From contig JAIRRS010000014.1 of the NCBI GenBank assembly GCA_031255855.1, positions 1 to 36,603 of the forward strand: a DNA stretch of 36,603 bases, written 5' to 3'. A program made the translations under genes and the position numbers. Under the pieces are notes generated by a model. The model was not told where the DNA came from and searched no databases. It worked only from the letters and a program-made list of their open reading frames with translations. How positions within the stretch are numbered: position 1 is the stretch's first letter; each line of letters opens with the position of its first letter. This DNA is from Tannerellaceae bacterium. GTDB taxonomy: Bacteria; Bacteroidota; Bacteroidia; Bacteroidales; Tannerellaceae. This document shows positions 7,521-17,689 of the stretch, piece after piece.

Positions 7521-9247
7521 TATTGAAGGGTTATTTGTTGAGAATAATAGATTTCCTTATACACCTCCGAAGTACGTATCAGTTCATCAGGCTTACCCAC
7601 GGCTTCCACTCGCCCATCTTCCAACACGATAACCCTGTCGGCAGATTGCATCGTATGAACCCGTTGGGTGATGATAAACACTGTTGTATCAGCCAATAGC
7701 GCATTAAGGTTCCTTCGTATCCTCAATTCTGTTTCCGTATCTACGGCGCTGGTGCTATCGTCCAATATCAATATTTTAGGTTTGCCAAGCAAGGCACGGG
7801 CAATGCAAAGCCGTTGTTTCTGGCCGCCGGAAACATTCACTCCTCCCCGCCCAAGCATCGTATCATATCCTTCCGGAAACGAAAGAATAAAATCGTGGGC
7901 CTCGGCGGCGCGGGCGGCTGCTTCTATTTCAGGTTGCGTAGCGCCCTGTTTACCCCATCGCAGGTTATCGGCAATCGTTCCCGTAAACAATTCGTTCTTT
8001 TGAAGCACCATTCCGATTTTACAATGCAACTCGTCAGAATGGTAATCTTTTACATTTATATTGTCTATACTCACCTCTCCCTTCGTAACATCATACAAAC
8101 GGGGAATAAGCTGCACCATCGACGACTTGGCCGAGCCGGTAGCTCCCACAACCGCTATCGTTTCTCCCTGGTTCACCTCAAAGGTCACATCCTGCAACAC
8201 ATCCTCTTCTCCTCCCTCATACCTGAAGCTGACATTCCTGAATGCTACCCTTCCTTCCCTGATACGGTGCGAACCGGCCAATCCGGCAGGAGGGTCAACC
8301 AGCGAAGGTTTCGCGTTCAACACCTCAACAATACGTTCCGACGATGCCGACGCCCTCACAAAGGCCATAATAATTACCGACAGCATCATAAGCGACATCA
8401 ATACTTGCGTGAGATAATTGACAAAGGAGATCAATTCGCCCACTTTTATTTCATTGCCGACTACTTTATTCCCGCCAAACCACAAGATAGCCATAAGGGA
8501 AAGGTTCATAACCAACTGCATGACGGGAAACATCGTAACTACCGTATTGGAAGCCTTAATAACCAAATCGCGTAAATCGTCACTGCTTTTAGCAAACTTC
8601 CCGGCCTCAAATCCTTCCCGTACAAACGACTTGACAACCCGGATGTTGATCAGGTTTTCACGTACCACGCCATTGAGCCGGTCTAATTGTTGCTGCACCT
8701 TCAGGAACAGGGGGAAACCTTTCCGCAGAATTAAATAAACACTGATACTGAGTACGGGAATCGACACAAGTAATATCATTGCCAGCCCGGTATTTATCCT
8801 GACTACAAAGAAAACGGTCATGACCAACATCATCGGCGCACGCAACAGGATACGCATAGACATCAATACAATATGCTGAATCCTGGTAATGTCGCTTGTA
8901 AGGCGGGTGATAAGCGATGCCGAATTAAACCGGTCTATGTCATTGAATGTCAATTGTTGTATTTTATCAAACAACGCCGTGCGCAAGTCCGTGCCAAAAC
9001 CAATGGAGGTTTTGGACGATATATAAATATTCGCAACGCTGAACAACAAACCGGCCAACGATATCAACACCATATGCAGGCCGACTTCAGACACAACCAA
9101 TAAATCCCTCTGTATCACCCCATCGTCTATAATCCGCGCCATAAACAAAGGCTGCACTGTTTCACTCAGTACGGCAATAAGGATAAGAAAAGGGCTAATG
9201 GCCAGGCTTATCTTATATCTTTCTAATATCTCCCAATATTTCTTCAT
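7520..9247 (-). CDS. Heterodimeric ABC exporter, subunit with degenerate ATP site
   Basis: The 575-residue half-transporter has the same build as its downstream partner: membrane domain about 15–300, ATPase about 330–575. Three changes mark its nucleotide site as non-hydrolytic. Walker B reads ILILDD (492–497), with aspartate in place of the catalytic glutamate. The switch histidine is replaced by glutamine in IITQRVH (528). The Walker A is GATGSAKS (368–375). Its signature VSGGQ (472–476) is intact and would complete the partner's active site. This division of labour is the rule in heterodimeric exporters, so the gene is not damaged. It lies 35 bases downstream of cutC on the same strand and shares one base with the next ABC gene. 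Co-transcription with cutC is likely; a functional link to copper is not shown. Confidence 0.9.
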   Translation of the reverse strand: MKKYWEILERYKISLAISPFLILIAVLSETVQPLFMARIIDDGVIQRDLLVVSEVGLHMVLISLAGLLFSVANIYISSKTSIGFGTDLRTALFDKIQQLTFNDIDRFNSASLITRLTSDITRIQHIVLMSMRILLRAPMMLVMTVFFVVRINTGLAMILLVSIPVLSISVYLILRKGFPLFLKVQQQLDRLNGVVRENLINIRVVKSFVREGFEAGKFAKSSDDLRDLVIKASNTVVTMFPVMQLVMNLSLMAILWFGGNKVVGNEIKVGELISFVNYLTQVLMSLMMLSVIIMAFVRASASSERIVEVLNAKPSLVDPPAGLAGSHRIREGRVAFRNVSFRYEGGEEDVLQDVTFEVNQGETIAVVGATGSAKSSMVQLIPRLYDVTKGEVSIDNINVKDYHSDELHCKIGMVLQKNELFTGTIADNLRWGKQGATQPEIEAAARAAEAHDFILSFPEGYDTMLGRGGVNVSGGQKQRLCIARALLGKPKILILDDSTSAVDTETELRIRRNLNALLADTTVFIITQRVHTMQSADRVIVLEDGRVEAVGKPDELIRTSEVYKEIYYSQQITLQ

Positions 9248-9282
9248 ACCCGGACAGGCGCAAACTTAACTAAAATAAATGA

Positions 9283-10020
9283 TTACAGGTAAGCAATCAC
9301 TTTATTCCGGTCGGTTTGCGATGTCTCAAACTCCGACGTTACAATGCTGCTGCCCATCGGCACGTTTTCGTTGCGGTATTCCATTTTACTATATAAGGGG
9401 CTTCGGGCCGAGGTGTGAAACTCCTTCGCTCCTGTTTCCGCCGCTATTTGGGCAATATTATGCTCGCGCACGCCGCTACCGGGCATAATGATGATGCGCC
9501 CGTCGGCGCGCTTTACCAATTCGGCAATCAACGGGATTCCTTTTTCGGCAACAGGTTGCTGGCCGGATGTCAATATACGGTCGCAACCGGCGGCGATAAT
9601 CTGCTCCAAAGCCGCAAAAGGATCGCGACAAACGTCGAAAGCCCGATGGAATGTGACAGACAACGGCTTGCTGGCAGCTACCAACCTATTTAGCAATTCA
9701 ACATCTATCCATCCTTCTTTCGTCAGGCAGCCGAAAACAACCCCATGTACATTCAACTGCTTAGCCATTTCAATATCATACAACATGGATTGTATTTCGG
9801 CCGGCGTATACAGGAAATCCCCCCCCCGTGGACGTATAATAATGTTTATATCAATATGGGAAGTAAGCGCCTGCGCTGCTTTAATTTCTCCATAACTGGG
9901 CGTAGTACCCCCTTCGGGAATAGCCGCGCAAAGTTCTACACGTTTGGCGCCTCCGGCTTCGGCTTCGATACAACTCTGTGCCGAATTAGCGCATATTTCA
10001 ATGATACGATTCGTTTTCAT
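9283..10020 (-). CDS. cutC: CutC family protein
   Basis: The 245-residue protein matches the CutC family along its whole length. The N-terminal strand is IEICANS; GGAKRVELCAAIPEGGTTPSYG lies near residues 24–45. It continues with IIRPRGGDFLYT, VTFHRAFDVC, RILTSGQQ, IIIMPGSGV and a final EFHTSAR segment. CutC is a cytoplasmic TIM barrel. It was first named for copper homeostasis, but the enzymatic role is still uncertain and copper binding is debated. The ATG at 10020 is 22 bases behind a TATTTTTG box on the same strand. The promoter zone overlaps strong inverted repeats (10053–10106), which suggests regulation. The gene leads a probable unit with the two ABC genes downstream. Confidence 0.9.
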   Translation of the reverse strand: MKTNRIIEICANSAQSCIEAEAGGAKRVELCAAIPEGGTTPSYGEIKAAQALTSHIDINIIIRPRGGDFLYTPAEIQSMLYDIEMAKQLNVHGVVFGCLTKEGWIDVELLNRLVAASKPLSVTFHRAFDVCRDPFAALEQIIAAGCDRILTSGQQPVAEKGIPLIAELVKRADGRIIIMPGSGVREHNIAQIAAETGAKEFHTSARSPLYSKMEYRNENVPMGSSIVTSEFETSQTDRNKVIAYL

Positions 10021-10042
10021 TACATTTGACTTAATTCAGATA

Positions 10043-10050
10043 CAAAAATA
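10043..10050 (-). promoter_or_regulatory. Candidate -7 promoter element of cutC
   Basis: On the leftward strand the sequence TATTTTTG fits TAnnTTTG and lies 22 bases before the cutC start. The expected -33 position falls inside the inverted repeat beginning at 10053, so a protein bound there would interfere with or assist polymerase. Confidence 0.5.
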
Positions 10051-10052
10051 AG

Positions 10053-10106
10053 CATTTGGATGAATTGGGGAAAACATCTGGATGATTCTCCCAAATCATC
10101 CAAATG
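10053..10106. repeat. 17-bp inverted repeat over the cutC promoter, candidate operator
   Basis: Bases 10053–10069 (CATTTGGATGAATTGGG) and the complement of 10090–10106 agree in 16 of 17 positions, including an exact 11-base core CATTTGGATGA. The 20-base spacer holds a related site, CATCTGGATG. There is no T run on either side, so a protein-binding site is more likely than a terminator. It lies in the divergent region between cutC and the ABC/FtsX island and could serve both. Confidence 0.6.
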
Positions 10107-10128
10107 AAAATTGGAAAACATCCAGATG
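10075..10128. repeat. Second, interleaved inverted/direct repeat with GGATGA cores
   Basis: CATCTGGATG (10075–10084) and CATCCAGATG (10119–10128) are exact reverse complements. Read in the same direction, both follow AAAA and precede A, forming a near-direct repeat (GGAAAACATC..GATGA) as well. Together with the 10053–10106 repeat this gives four GGATGA/TCATCC-type sites in about 75 bases. Confidence 0.5.
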
Positions 10129-10147
10129 AATTTGAACTCTATTCAAA
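10125..10147. repeat. 23-bp direct repeat, left copy
   Basis: This 23-base sequence is identical to 12759–12781. It contains the dyad TTTGAA-CTCTA-TTCAAA (10131–10147). The two copies bracket the truncated ATPase gene and the FtsX permease gene, about 2.6 kb apart. Confidence 0.75.
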
Positions 10148-10186
10148 CACATTTTTTTTATGTGCTAATATATTGAATAATAATTA

Positions 10187-10194
10187 TATATTTG
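10187..10194 (+). promoter_or_regulatory. Candidate -7 element ahead of the truncated ATPase
   Basis: The + strand reads TATATTTG, an exact TAnnTTTG match, 27 bases before the ATG at 10222. No convincing TTTG lies 19–21 bases upstream. If active, it would make a transcript that includes the FtsX gene. Confidence 0.45.
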
Positions 10195-10221
10195 CATAAT
10201 TCAGTTGTTAAATAAATTGCC

Positions 10222-10362
10222 ATGATTAAAACCGAAAATCTCCAGAAAATCTTCCGTACCGAAGAAGTGGAAACATGGGCGTTAAATAACGTCAGTTTAG
10301 AAATTGCAGAAGGCGAGTTTGTCGCCATCATGGGACCATCAGTTACTGAGGTATTTTCTTAA
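10222..10362 (+). pseudogene. ABC ATPase (LolD/MacB type), cut off inside Walker A
   Basis: The frame encodes 46 residues. The first 40 are a perfect start of a LolD/MacB-type ATPase: MIKTENLQKIFRTEEVETWA, then LNNVSLEIAEGEFVAIMGPS. In intact family members GPS is followed by GCGKSTLLN; here it runs into VTEVFS and a TAA stop. The whole nucleotide-binding domain of about 180 residues after the first part of Walker A is absent, and no remainder occurs before the permease ATG at 10393. The loss is therefore a deletion, not a frameshift. The six alien codons may be the end of a lost upstream permease gene or non-coding sequence. The peptide cannot bind ATP. The promoter and start look intact, so the fragment may now act as a leader for the permease. 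Confidence 0.85.
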
Positions 10363-10392
10363 TTAAACATCTAATCTTAATCTTTGCAAAAT

Positions 10393-12747
10393 ATGTTTCT
10401 ACATTACCTCAAAATCACATTTCGTAATCTGCGAAAATATAAGACCCAAAACATCATCAGCATTATTGGGCTGGCAATAGGGTTTGTCTGTTTTGCTTTT
10501 TCCGCCTTATGGATAAGGTATGAAATGAGTTACGACAATTTTCACCAGGACGCCGACAGGATATACGTTGTACAGAGAATTCCATTCAAATGGATTAACG
10601 GTTCGAATGAAATACGATACTATAACTCTCCTTATTTGTTCGCAGAATGGCTTGAAGCAAATTATCCGGAGGTAGAAAGTGCTTGTGCTTTCCGAATTTC
10701 CAAAGTAATTTTAAATACTAGTAAAGATTTACCCATTCTACACCTTGATCATTCTGTTAATCAATTTTTTAATCTGAATTTACCGGAGTCCTTTTTTCTA
10801 ATACCACAAGAGGAGAGGCCTATGGCTGTATTGCCTGAATTCGAACATGAAGGAACGAAAGAAATGGTAAAACAACATACCGGTTGGGAAGTGGATCTTT
10901 TGCCCATATTGCAGCATTGGCCGACAAATACGAATATTAAGTTTCAAGCGGCTATTCCGATAAATCACGCCACTCCGGAACAATATTTAAAAAATTGGAA
11001 TTTTGCAACTTGTGAAGTCTATATACGCCTTAAAGAAGGAGCGGATATACAGACTCTTCAGGAAAAATTGGATAAAGTGACCTTACCCGAATCGTCTGTG
11101 CCAACATCGTTTCTCCTGACGCCATTGACCGGTTTTCGGTATATGAATCAGTCAAAGAATATATTTGCCAGTGTCACAGCCGGGTATGTAGAAGCCGATA
11201 TCAAATTCACCTATATACAAATCTTTGCCGTAGCAGGGCTATTGGTAATTTTATGTTCACTGTTCAATCATCTGACACTTTATGTCACCCGTGTACGGAT
11301 GCGACTTCGCGAATTAGCGCTGCGCAAAGTAAATGGCGCTACCGATTGGCAAATTGGCGAAACACTTTATATTGATTTTCTTTTAACGATTTTATTGTCG
11401 CTCGTTGCTGGTTTTATATTGATGGCCTGTTTGCTTCCCACTTTCAAGGCGTATGCCGATATCGGACACAATAATGTCAGCATTTATACTGAAATGACGC
11501 TTTATGCAGTTTTGTTGATAATATGTGGCTTTATTGTCGGTAGTATTCCCGTTTTGTATTTTCGCAGGCAAGCATTGAACGAAAATATCAAGGGAATGGG
11601 CAGTCTGGGATCACGAAACCTGTTCCGGAAGAGCAGTCTGTTGCTACAACTGACTATCAGCCTGGGGATGATGTTTTGTGCCGCCGTTTTTATCAAACAG
11701 ATGCACTTCCTGCATAACACAGACATGGGAGTAAACCGCCAAAATATTGTACGTTTGTTTTCACAAGTACGCTGTTGTCGATTGATGCCATCACATATCG
11801 ACAAATTCAAGCAAATTCCCGGAATCATTGATGTAATTCCTACAACAGAAGCTTTTTTCAGAGTTTTGATGATTCCAACTCAAAATGTCTCTTTTCCTAA
11901 AGATGGAGAAGAAGTAATATTCAACTATTCCCGGATTGATGCGGAGGAGCGTTTTTTTGACTTCTTTGGAATAACTATTATTGAGGGTAGAGGTTTTCAT
12001 ATGGGCGAAGCAGCAAGCGCCAATGTCTCCCCCTATGATCCTTTTAAAGGCCGACCGGTGGTGCTCAATGAGACAGCGATGAAAGAATTTGGCGAGGCTA
12101 CAAAATACATAAATGTAGTAGGTGTGGCAAAGGATTTCTTAATAATGCCGACTCTCAAAATGAAACCTGTAATAATAGTTTCTCCTCCTGATCCCGGCAT
12201 TTTTTATTCGTTTTACTACAAATACGAAGAGGGCCAACGTCAACAAACCCAACAGGCTATTACCGAATGGCTGCATGAGGAGTTTCCCGGCAATGGCGAA
12301 TTTGAAATCGGGTATCACTATATGGAAGATTATTTTGAAGATGCTTTAAAATCAGAACGGGCGTTACTTTCGCTTTTGTCTGTGATGTCCATTGTTTGTA
12401 TCCTGATTGCTGTTTTCGGGGTTTATTCTCTGACGAGCCTTACGTGTGAACAACGCCGCAAGGAGATTGCTATACGGAAAGTCAATGGGGCGGAAGTGTT
12501 TGATATTATGAATATCTTCTTCAAGGAATACATTTTGCTGCTTGGAATAGCGGCGCTTATTGCTTTCCCTGTGGGATATGTGATTATGAAGCATTGGCTG
12601 GAGGGCTATGCCAAACAGACTTCGATGGATGCATGGCTGTATGTGCTGATTACCCTGATTGTGTTTGTTGTTACCGTATTGTCTATTGTATCTATGGTAT
12701 GGAGAACAGCCAGTCAAAATCCGGGAGAAGTGGTGAAAAACGAATGA
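10393..12747 (+). CDS. FtsX-type ABC permease with MacB-like periplasmic domain
   Basis: The 784-residue protein starts with FLHYLKITFRNLRKYKTQNIISIIG and one membrane helix, followed by a periplasmic MacB-like domain (about 45–270). Three helices follow (about 280–405), with the coupling motif LRELALRKVNGA between them. A second helix and periplasmic region come next (about 425–670), then three final helices with the repeated coupling motif RRKEIAIRKVNGA. This duplicated 4+4 helix build is typical of Bacteroidales permeases found in arrays behind one LolD-like ATPase. Such permeases work as mechanotransmitters with an ATPase rather than as channels. The ATG at 10393 matches family starts better than the TTG at 10384. 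Here the adjoining ATPase gene is truncated, so the permease must borrow an ATPase from elsewhere or be inactive. The frame itself is intact. Confidence 0.85.
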   Translation: MFLHYLKITFRNLRKYKTQNIISIIGLAIGFVCFAFSALWIRYEMSYDNFHQDADRIYVVQRIPFKWINGSNEIRYYNSPYLFAEWLEANYPEVESACAFRISKVILNTSKDLPILHLDHSVNQFFNLNLPESFFLIPQEERPMAVLPEFEHEGTKEMVKQHTGWEVDLLPILQHWPTNTNIKFQAAIPINHATPEQYLKNWNFATCEVYIRLKEGADIQTLQEKLDKVTLPESSVPTSFLLTPLTGFRYMNQSKNIFASVTAGYVEADIKFTYIQIFAVAGLLVILCSLFNHLTLYVTRVRMRLRELALRKVNGATDWQIGETLYIDFLLTILLSLVAGFILMACLLPTFKAYADIGHNNVSIYTEMTLYAVLLIICGFIVGSIPVLYFRRQALNENIKGMGSLGSRNLFRKSSLLLQLTISLGMMFCAAVFIKQMHFLHNTDMGVNRQNIVRLFSQVRCCRLMPSHIDKFKQIPGIIDVIPTTEAFFRVLMIPTQNVSFPKDGEEVIFNYSRIDAEERFFDFFGITIIEGRGFHMGEAASANVSPYDPFKGRPVVLNETAMKEFGEATKYINVVGVAKDFLIMPTLKMKPVIIVSPPDPGIFYSFYYKYEEGQRQQTQQAITEWLHEEFPGNGEFEIGYHYMEDYFEDALKSERALLSLLSVMSIVCILIAVFGVYSLTSLTCEQRRKEIAIRKVNGAEVFDIMNIFFKEYILLLGIAALIAFPVGYVIMKHWLEGYAKQTSMDAWLYVLITLIVFVVTVLSIVSMVWRTASQNPGEVVKNE

Positions 12748-12758
12748 TTTATTATTTG

Positions 12759-12781
12759 GATGAATTTGAACTCTATTCAAA
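12759..12781. repeat. 23-bp direct repeat, right copy
   Basis: This is identical to 10125–10147, with the same TTTGAA-CTCTA-TTCAAA dyad (12765–12781). The four bases before it (TTTG, 12755–12758) also make TTTGGATGAATT, which matches the arm at 10055–10066. The repeat therefore combines elements of both motifs seen upstream. Its TTTG is also the -33 box of the next gene. Confidence 0.75.
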
Positions 12782-12795
12782 AAATAGTATCTTCG
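12765..12795 (+). promoter_or_regulatory. Promoter of the DUF3332 gene
   Basis: TTTG (12765–12768), a 19-base spacer and TATCTTCG (12788–12795) fit the Bacteroidetes promoter TTTG-N19-TAnnTTTG with one mismatch. It lies 35 bases before the ATG at 12831. The dyad in the 23-bp repeat covers the -33 box and part of the spacer, so a protein bound there should control transcription. Confidence 0.6.
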
Positions 12796-12830
12796 CCAAA
12801 TCAAAAAAGTACTAATCTTACTAATTTCAT

Positions 12831-13379
12831 ATGAAAAGAAAAAGCTTAATGTTGCTTGTAGCCACAATTTTGGCGTGCAGTATCCTGTTTTCGTCTTGCA
12901 TAGGACCGTTCAATTTGACAAACAAATTGCTAACTTGGAACAAGGAAATCGATAGCAAATTCGTAAACGAATTAGTCTTCCTGTCTATCACACCCGTATA
13001 CATCCTAACTATTATAACCGACCTCCTGGTAATCAATTCCATTGAATTTTGGACCGGAAACAATCCTGTTACCGATGTCGGAACAATAAAAACCATCAAA
13101 GGAAATGAGGGTACTTACACGGTAGAAACCAAAGCCGACGGATATACAATCCAAAAAGAAGGTGAAGAAAATGTAATTGAACTAAGCTTCAACAAAGCGG
13201 AAAAGACATGGAGTGTAGAAGCCGGCAACGAAAGTCACAAGTTAATCACCTTCACAGAAACCGGCGAAGTTGTCATGTACCTTCCCGACGGAAGCGAAAT
13301 GAACGTCACATTAAACGAAGCAGGTGTACTTGCATTCCAACAAGTAGCCGCCAATTACGCTTTATACGCCGCGCGTTAA
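12831..13379 (+). CDS. DUF3332 family lipoprotein
   Basis: The 182-residue protein has a signal peptide with a lipobox ending LFSSC at cysteine 23, so it should be lipid-anchored. The mature N-terminus IGPFNLTNKLLTWNKEIDSKFVNELVFL and the following hydrophobic stretch with LLVINSIEFWTGNNP fit DUF3332, a Bacteroidetes/gammaproteobacterial family of unknown function. The second half consists of short beta-strand-like segments (GTYTVETKADGYTI, KTWSVEAGNESHKLI, VVMYLPDGSEMNV). The hydrophobic segment at about residues 50–70 could be a second membrane contact. The gene lies 38 bases upstream of the beta-galactosidase gene on the same strand; co-transcription is possible, but no functional tie is known. 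Confidence 0.8.
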   Translation: MKRKSLMLLVATILACSILFSSCIGPFNLTNKLLTWNKEIDSKFVNELVFLSITPVYILTIITDLLVINSIEFWTGNNPVTDVGTIKTIKGNEGTYTVETKADGYTIQKEGEENVIELSFNKAEKTWSVEAGNESHKLITFTETGEVVMYLPDGSEMNVTLNEAGVLAFQQVAANYALYAAR

Positions 13380-13405
13380 AAAATACAACACATATCCATA
13401 ATTAA

Positions 13406-16768
<3,363 letters not shown>

Positions 16769-16781
16769 TAAATCCGGCCGA

Positions 16782-17606
16782 TTAATAAAAGCTAAATCCT
16801 CTGGTTGGTTTAATGGCAAAACCTAAACGGAGGTTGCTATGGTATTTTTTATATTCAAGCAGATTTTCACCATAGCCATTGTAGTATTGAAGGAAAAAGT
16901 ATTGATTGTTCTTTTTATTGAATTTATAACTCAACTCTATTTGGGTATTAAAACTCAACCGCCAGGTTTTGCGTTTGATAAATAGTATGCCGATATTAAA
17001 CGCACGGTCGTTTGTGAGATAGTTGCCTCCAAGTTCAAAGATACCTTTATAATGGAGGATATCCTTGTTGTTCCTTCCGTCGATGATGGGATACCAAGTC
17101 TTGAACTGTACGTCGAAATTATTAGTTAGAACAAGGCTGGAACCAACGGTTATTTTATTCCAACTACGCGAATAAGTAGTGACCGAACCGTTTGATTCAT
17201 GTTCCCCCTTTAAATAGACCGTACCTCTGTACTGTCCTTTGTAAATAATATGATGCCCTATACCCAGGGCAGGGTTGAAATTAATATCGCGCATCGGAAG
17301 AGCATTCTCTAAAATACTCCAATATGCCTGTTGTGTATATTGCAGGAAAAGATAGGTTTTGAAAGGCAACTTACTTTTGGTAATGCGTTGTTGTATGCTT
17401 AACTGAAACTTTATATCCGCATTATGTCTCGTCACTTTATGATTGAGTGGTATCCCTCCCATAAAATAATTATCTTTATACAATCCAAAAGATGGCGTAC
17501 TTTCTATTTCGGCTCGTATACTGTCGGCGTTATAATAATCGGATAATTGTGCTGATGCAGCAAAACATACTTGAAAAACAAGTACAAAAAGAAAGAATCT
17601 AATCAT
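16782..17606 (-). CDS. pldA: Outer-membrane phospholipase A
   Basis: The 274-residue protein starts with a signal peptide (MIRFFLFVLVFQVCFAASAQ) and continues as alternating beta strands ending in an aromatic residue (GFSFY), as in outer-membrane barrels. The catalytic residues of OMPLA are present: HESNG with histidine and serine at about 136 and 138, and the asparagine of SRSWN at about 150. The distance of 14 residues from histidine to asparagine equals that in E. coli PldA. A QYYNGYGENLLEY segment near the end also fits. The enzyme hydrolyses phospholipids misplaced into the outer leaflet, needing calcium and dimerisation. The frame extends upstream to 17645, but the ATG at 17606 starts the signal peptide. 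It converges on the GH2 gene (13 bases) and diverges from the MutS-like gene. Confidence 0.88.
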   Translation of the reverse strand: MIRFFLFVLVFQVCFAASAQLSDYYNADSIRAEIESTPSFGLYKDNYFMGGIPLNHKVTRHNADIKFQLSIQQRITKSKLPFKTYLFLQYTQQAYWSILENALPMRDINFNPALGIGHHIIYKGQYRGTVYLKGEHESNGSVTTYSRSWNKITVGSSLVLTNNFDVQFKTWYPIIDGRNNKDILHYKGIFELGGNYLTNDRAFNIGILFIKRKTWRLSFNTQIELSYKFNKKNNQYFFLQYYNGYGENLLEYKKYHSNLRLGFAIKPTRGFSFY

Positions 17607-17625
17607 AATATCTATTTTGAAGTTG

Positions 17626-17633
17626 CAAATATA
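17626..17633 (-). promoter_or_regulatory. Candidate -7 element of pldA
   Basis: The leftward strand has TATATTTG, a perfect TAnnTTTG, 19 bases before the pldA ATG. No clear TTTG -33 box is seen. The divergent -7 box of the MutS-like gene lies 43 bases away on the other strand. Confidence 0.5.
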
Positions 17634-17676
17634 GATTAAATTCAACGATTACTTTAGCCTCCAATACTATTATTTA

Positions 17677-17684
17677 TACCTTTG
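17677..17684 (+). promoter_or_regulatory. Candidate -7 element of the MutS-like gene
   Basis: TACCTTTG matches TAnnTTTG and ends only five bases before the ATG at 17690. TTTA (17653–17656) stands 20 bases upstream as an imperfect -33 box. If used, the transcript would begin at or next to the start codon, which makes a leaderless mRNA. Confidence 0.45.
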
Positions 17685-17689
17685 CATCC

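Noticed and set aside
7520..9247. Missense damage in the ABC gene (Asp for Glu, Gln for His)
   Set aside because: Both changes are normal for the degenerate half of heterodimeric exporters, and the partner carries the matching complementary pattern.
10021..10147. CRISPR-like array from the repeated GGATGA motifs
   Set aside because: Repeat units are short and partly inverted, with unequal spacing and no cas genes; a regulatory site explains them better.
9283..13379. Insertion sequence or integron around the 23-bp repeats
   Set aside because: No transposase or integrase frame and no terminal inverted repeats lie between the copies; only a trimmed ABC unit is present.
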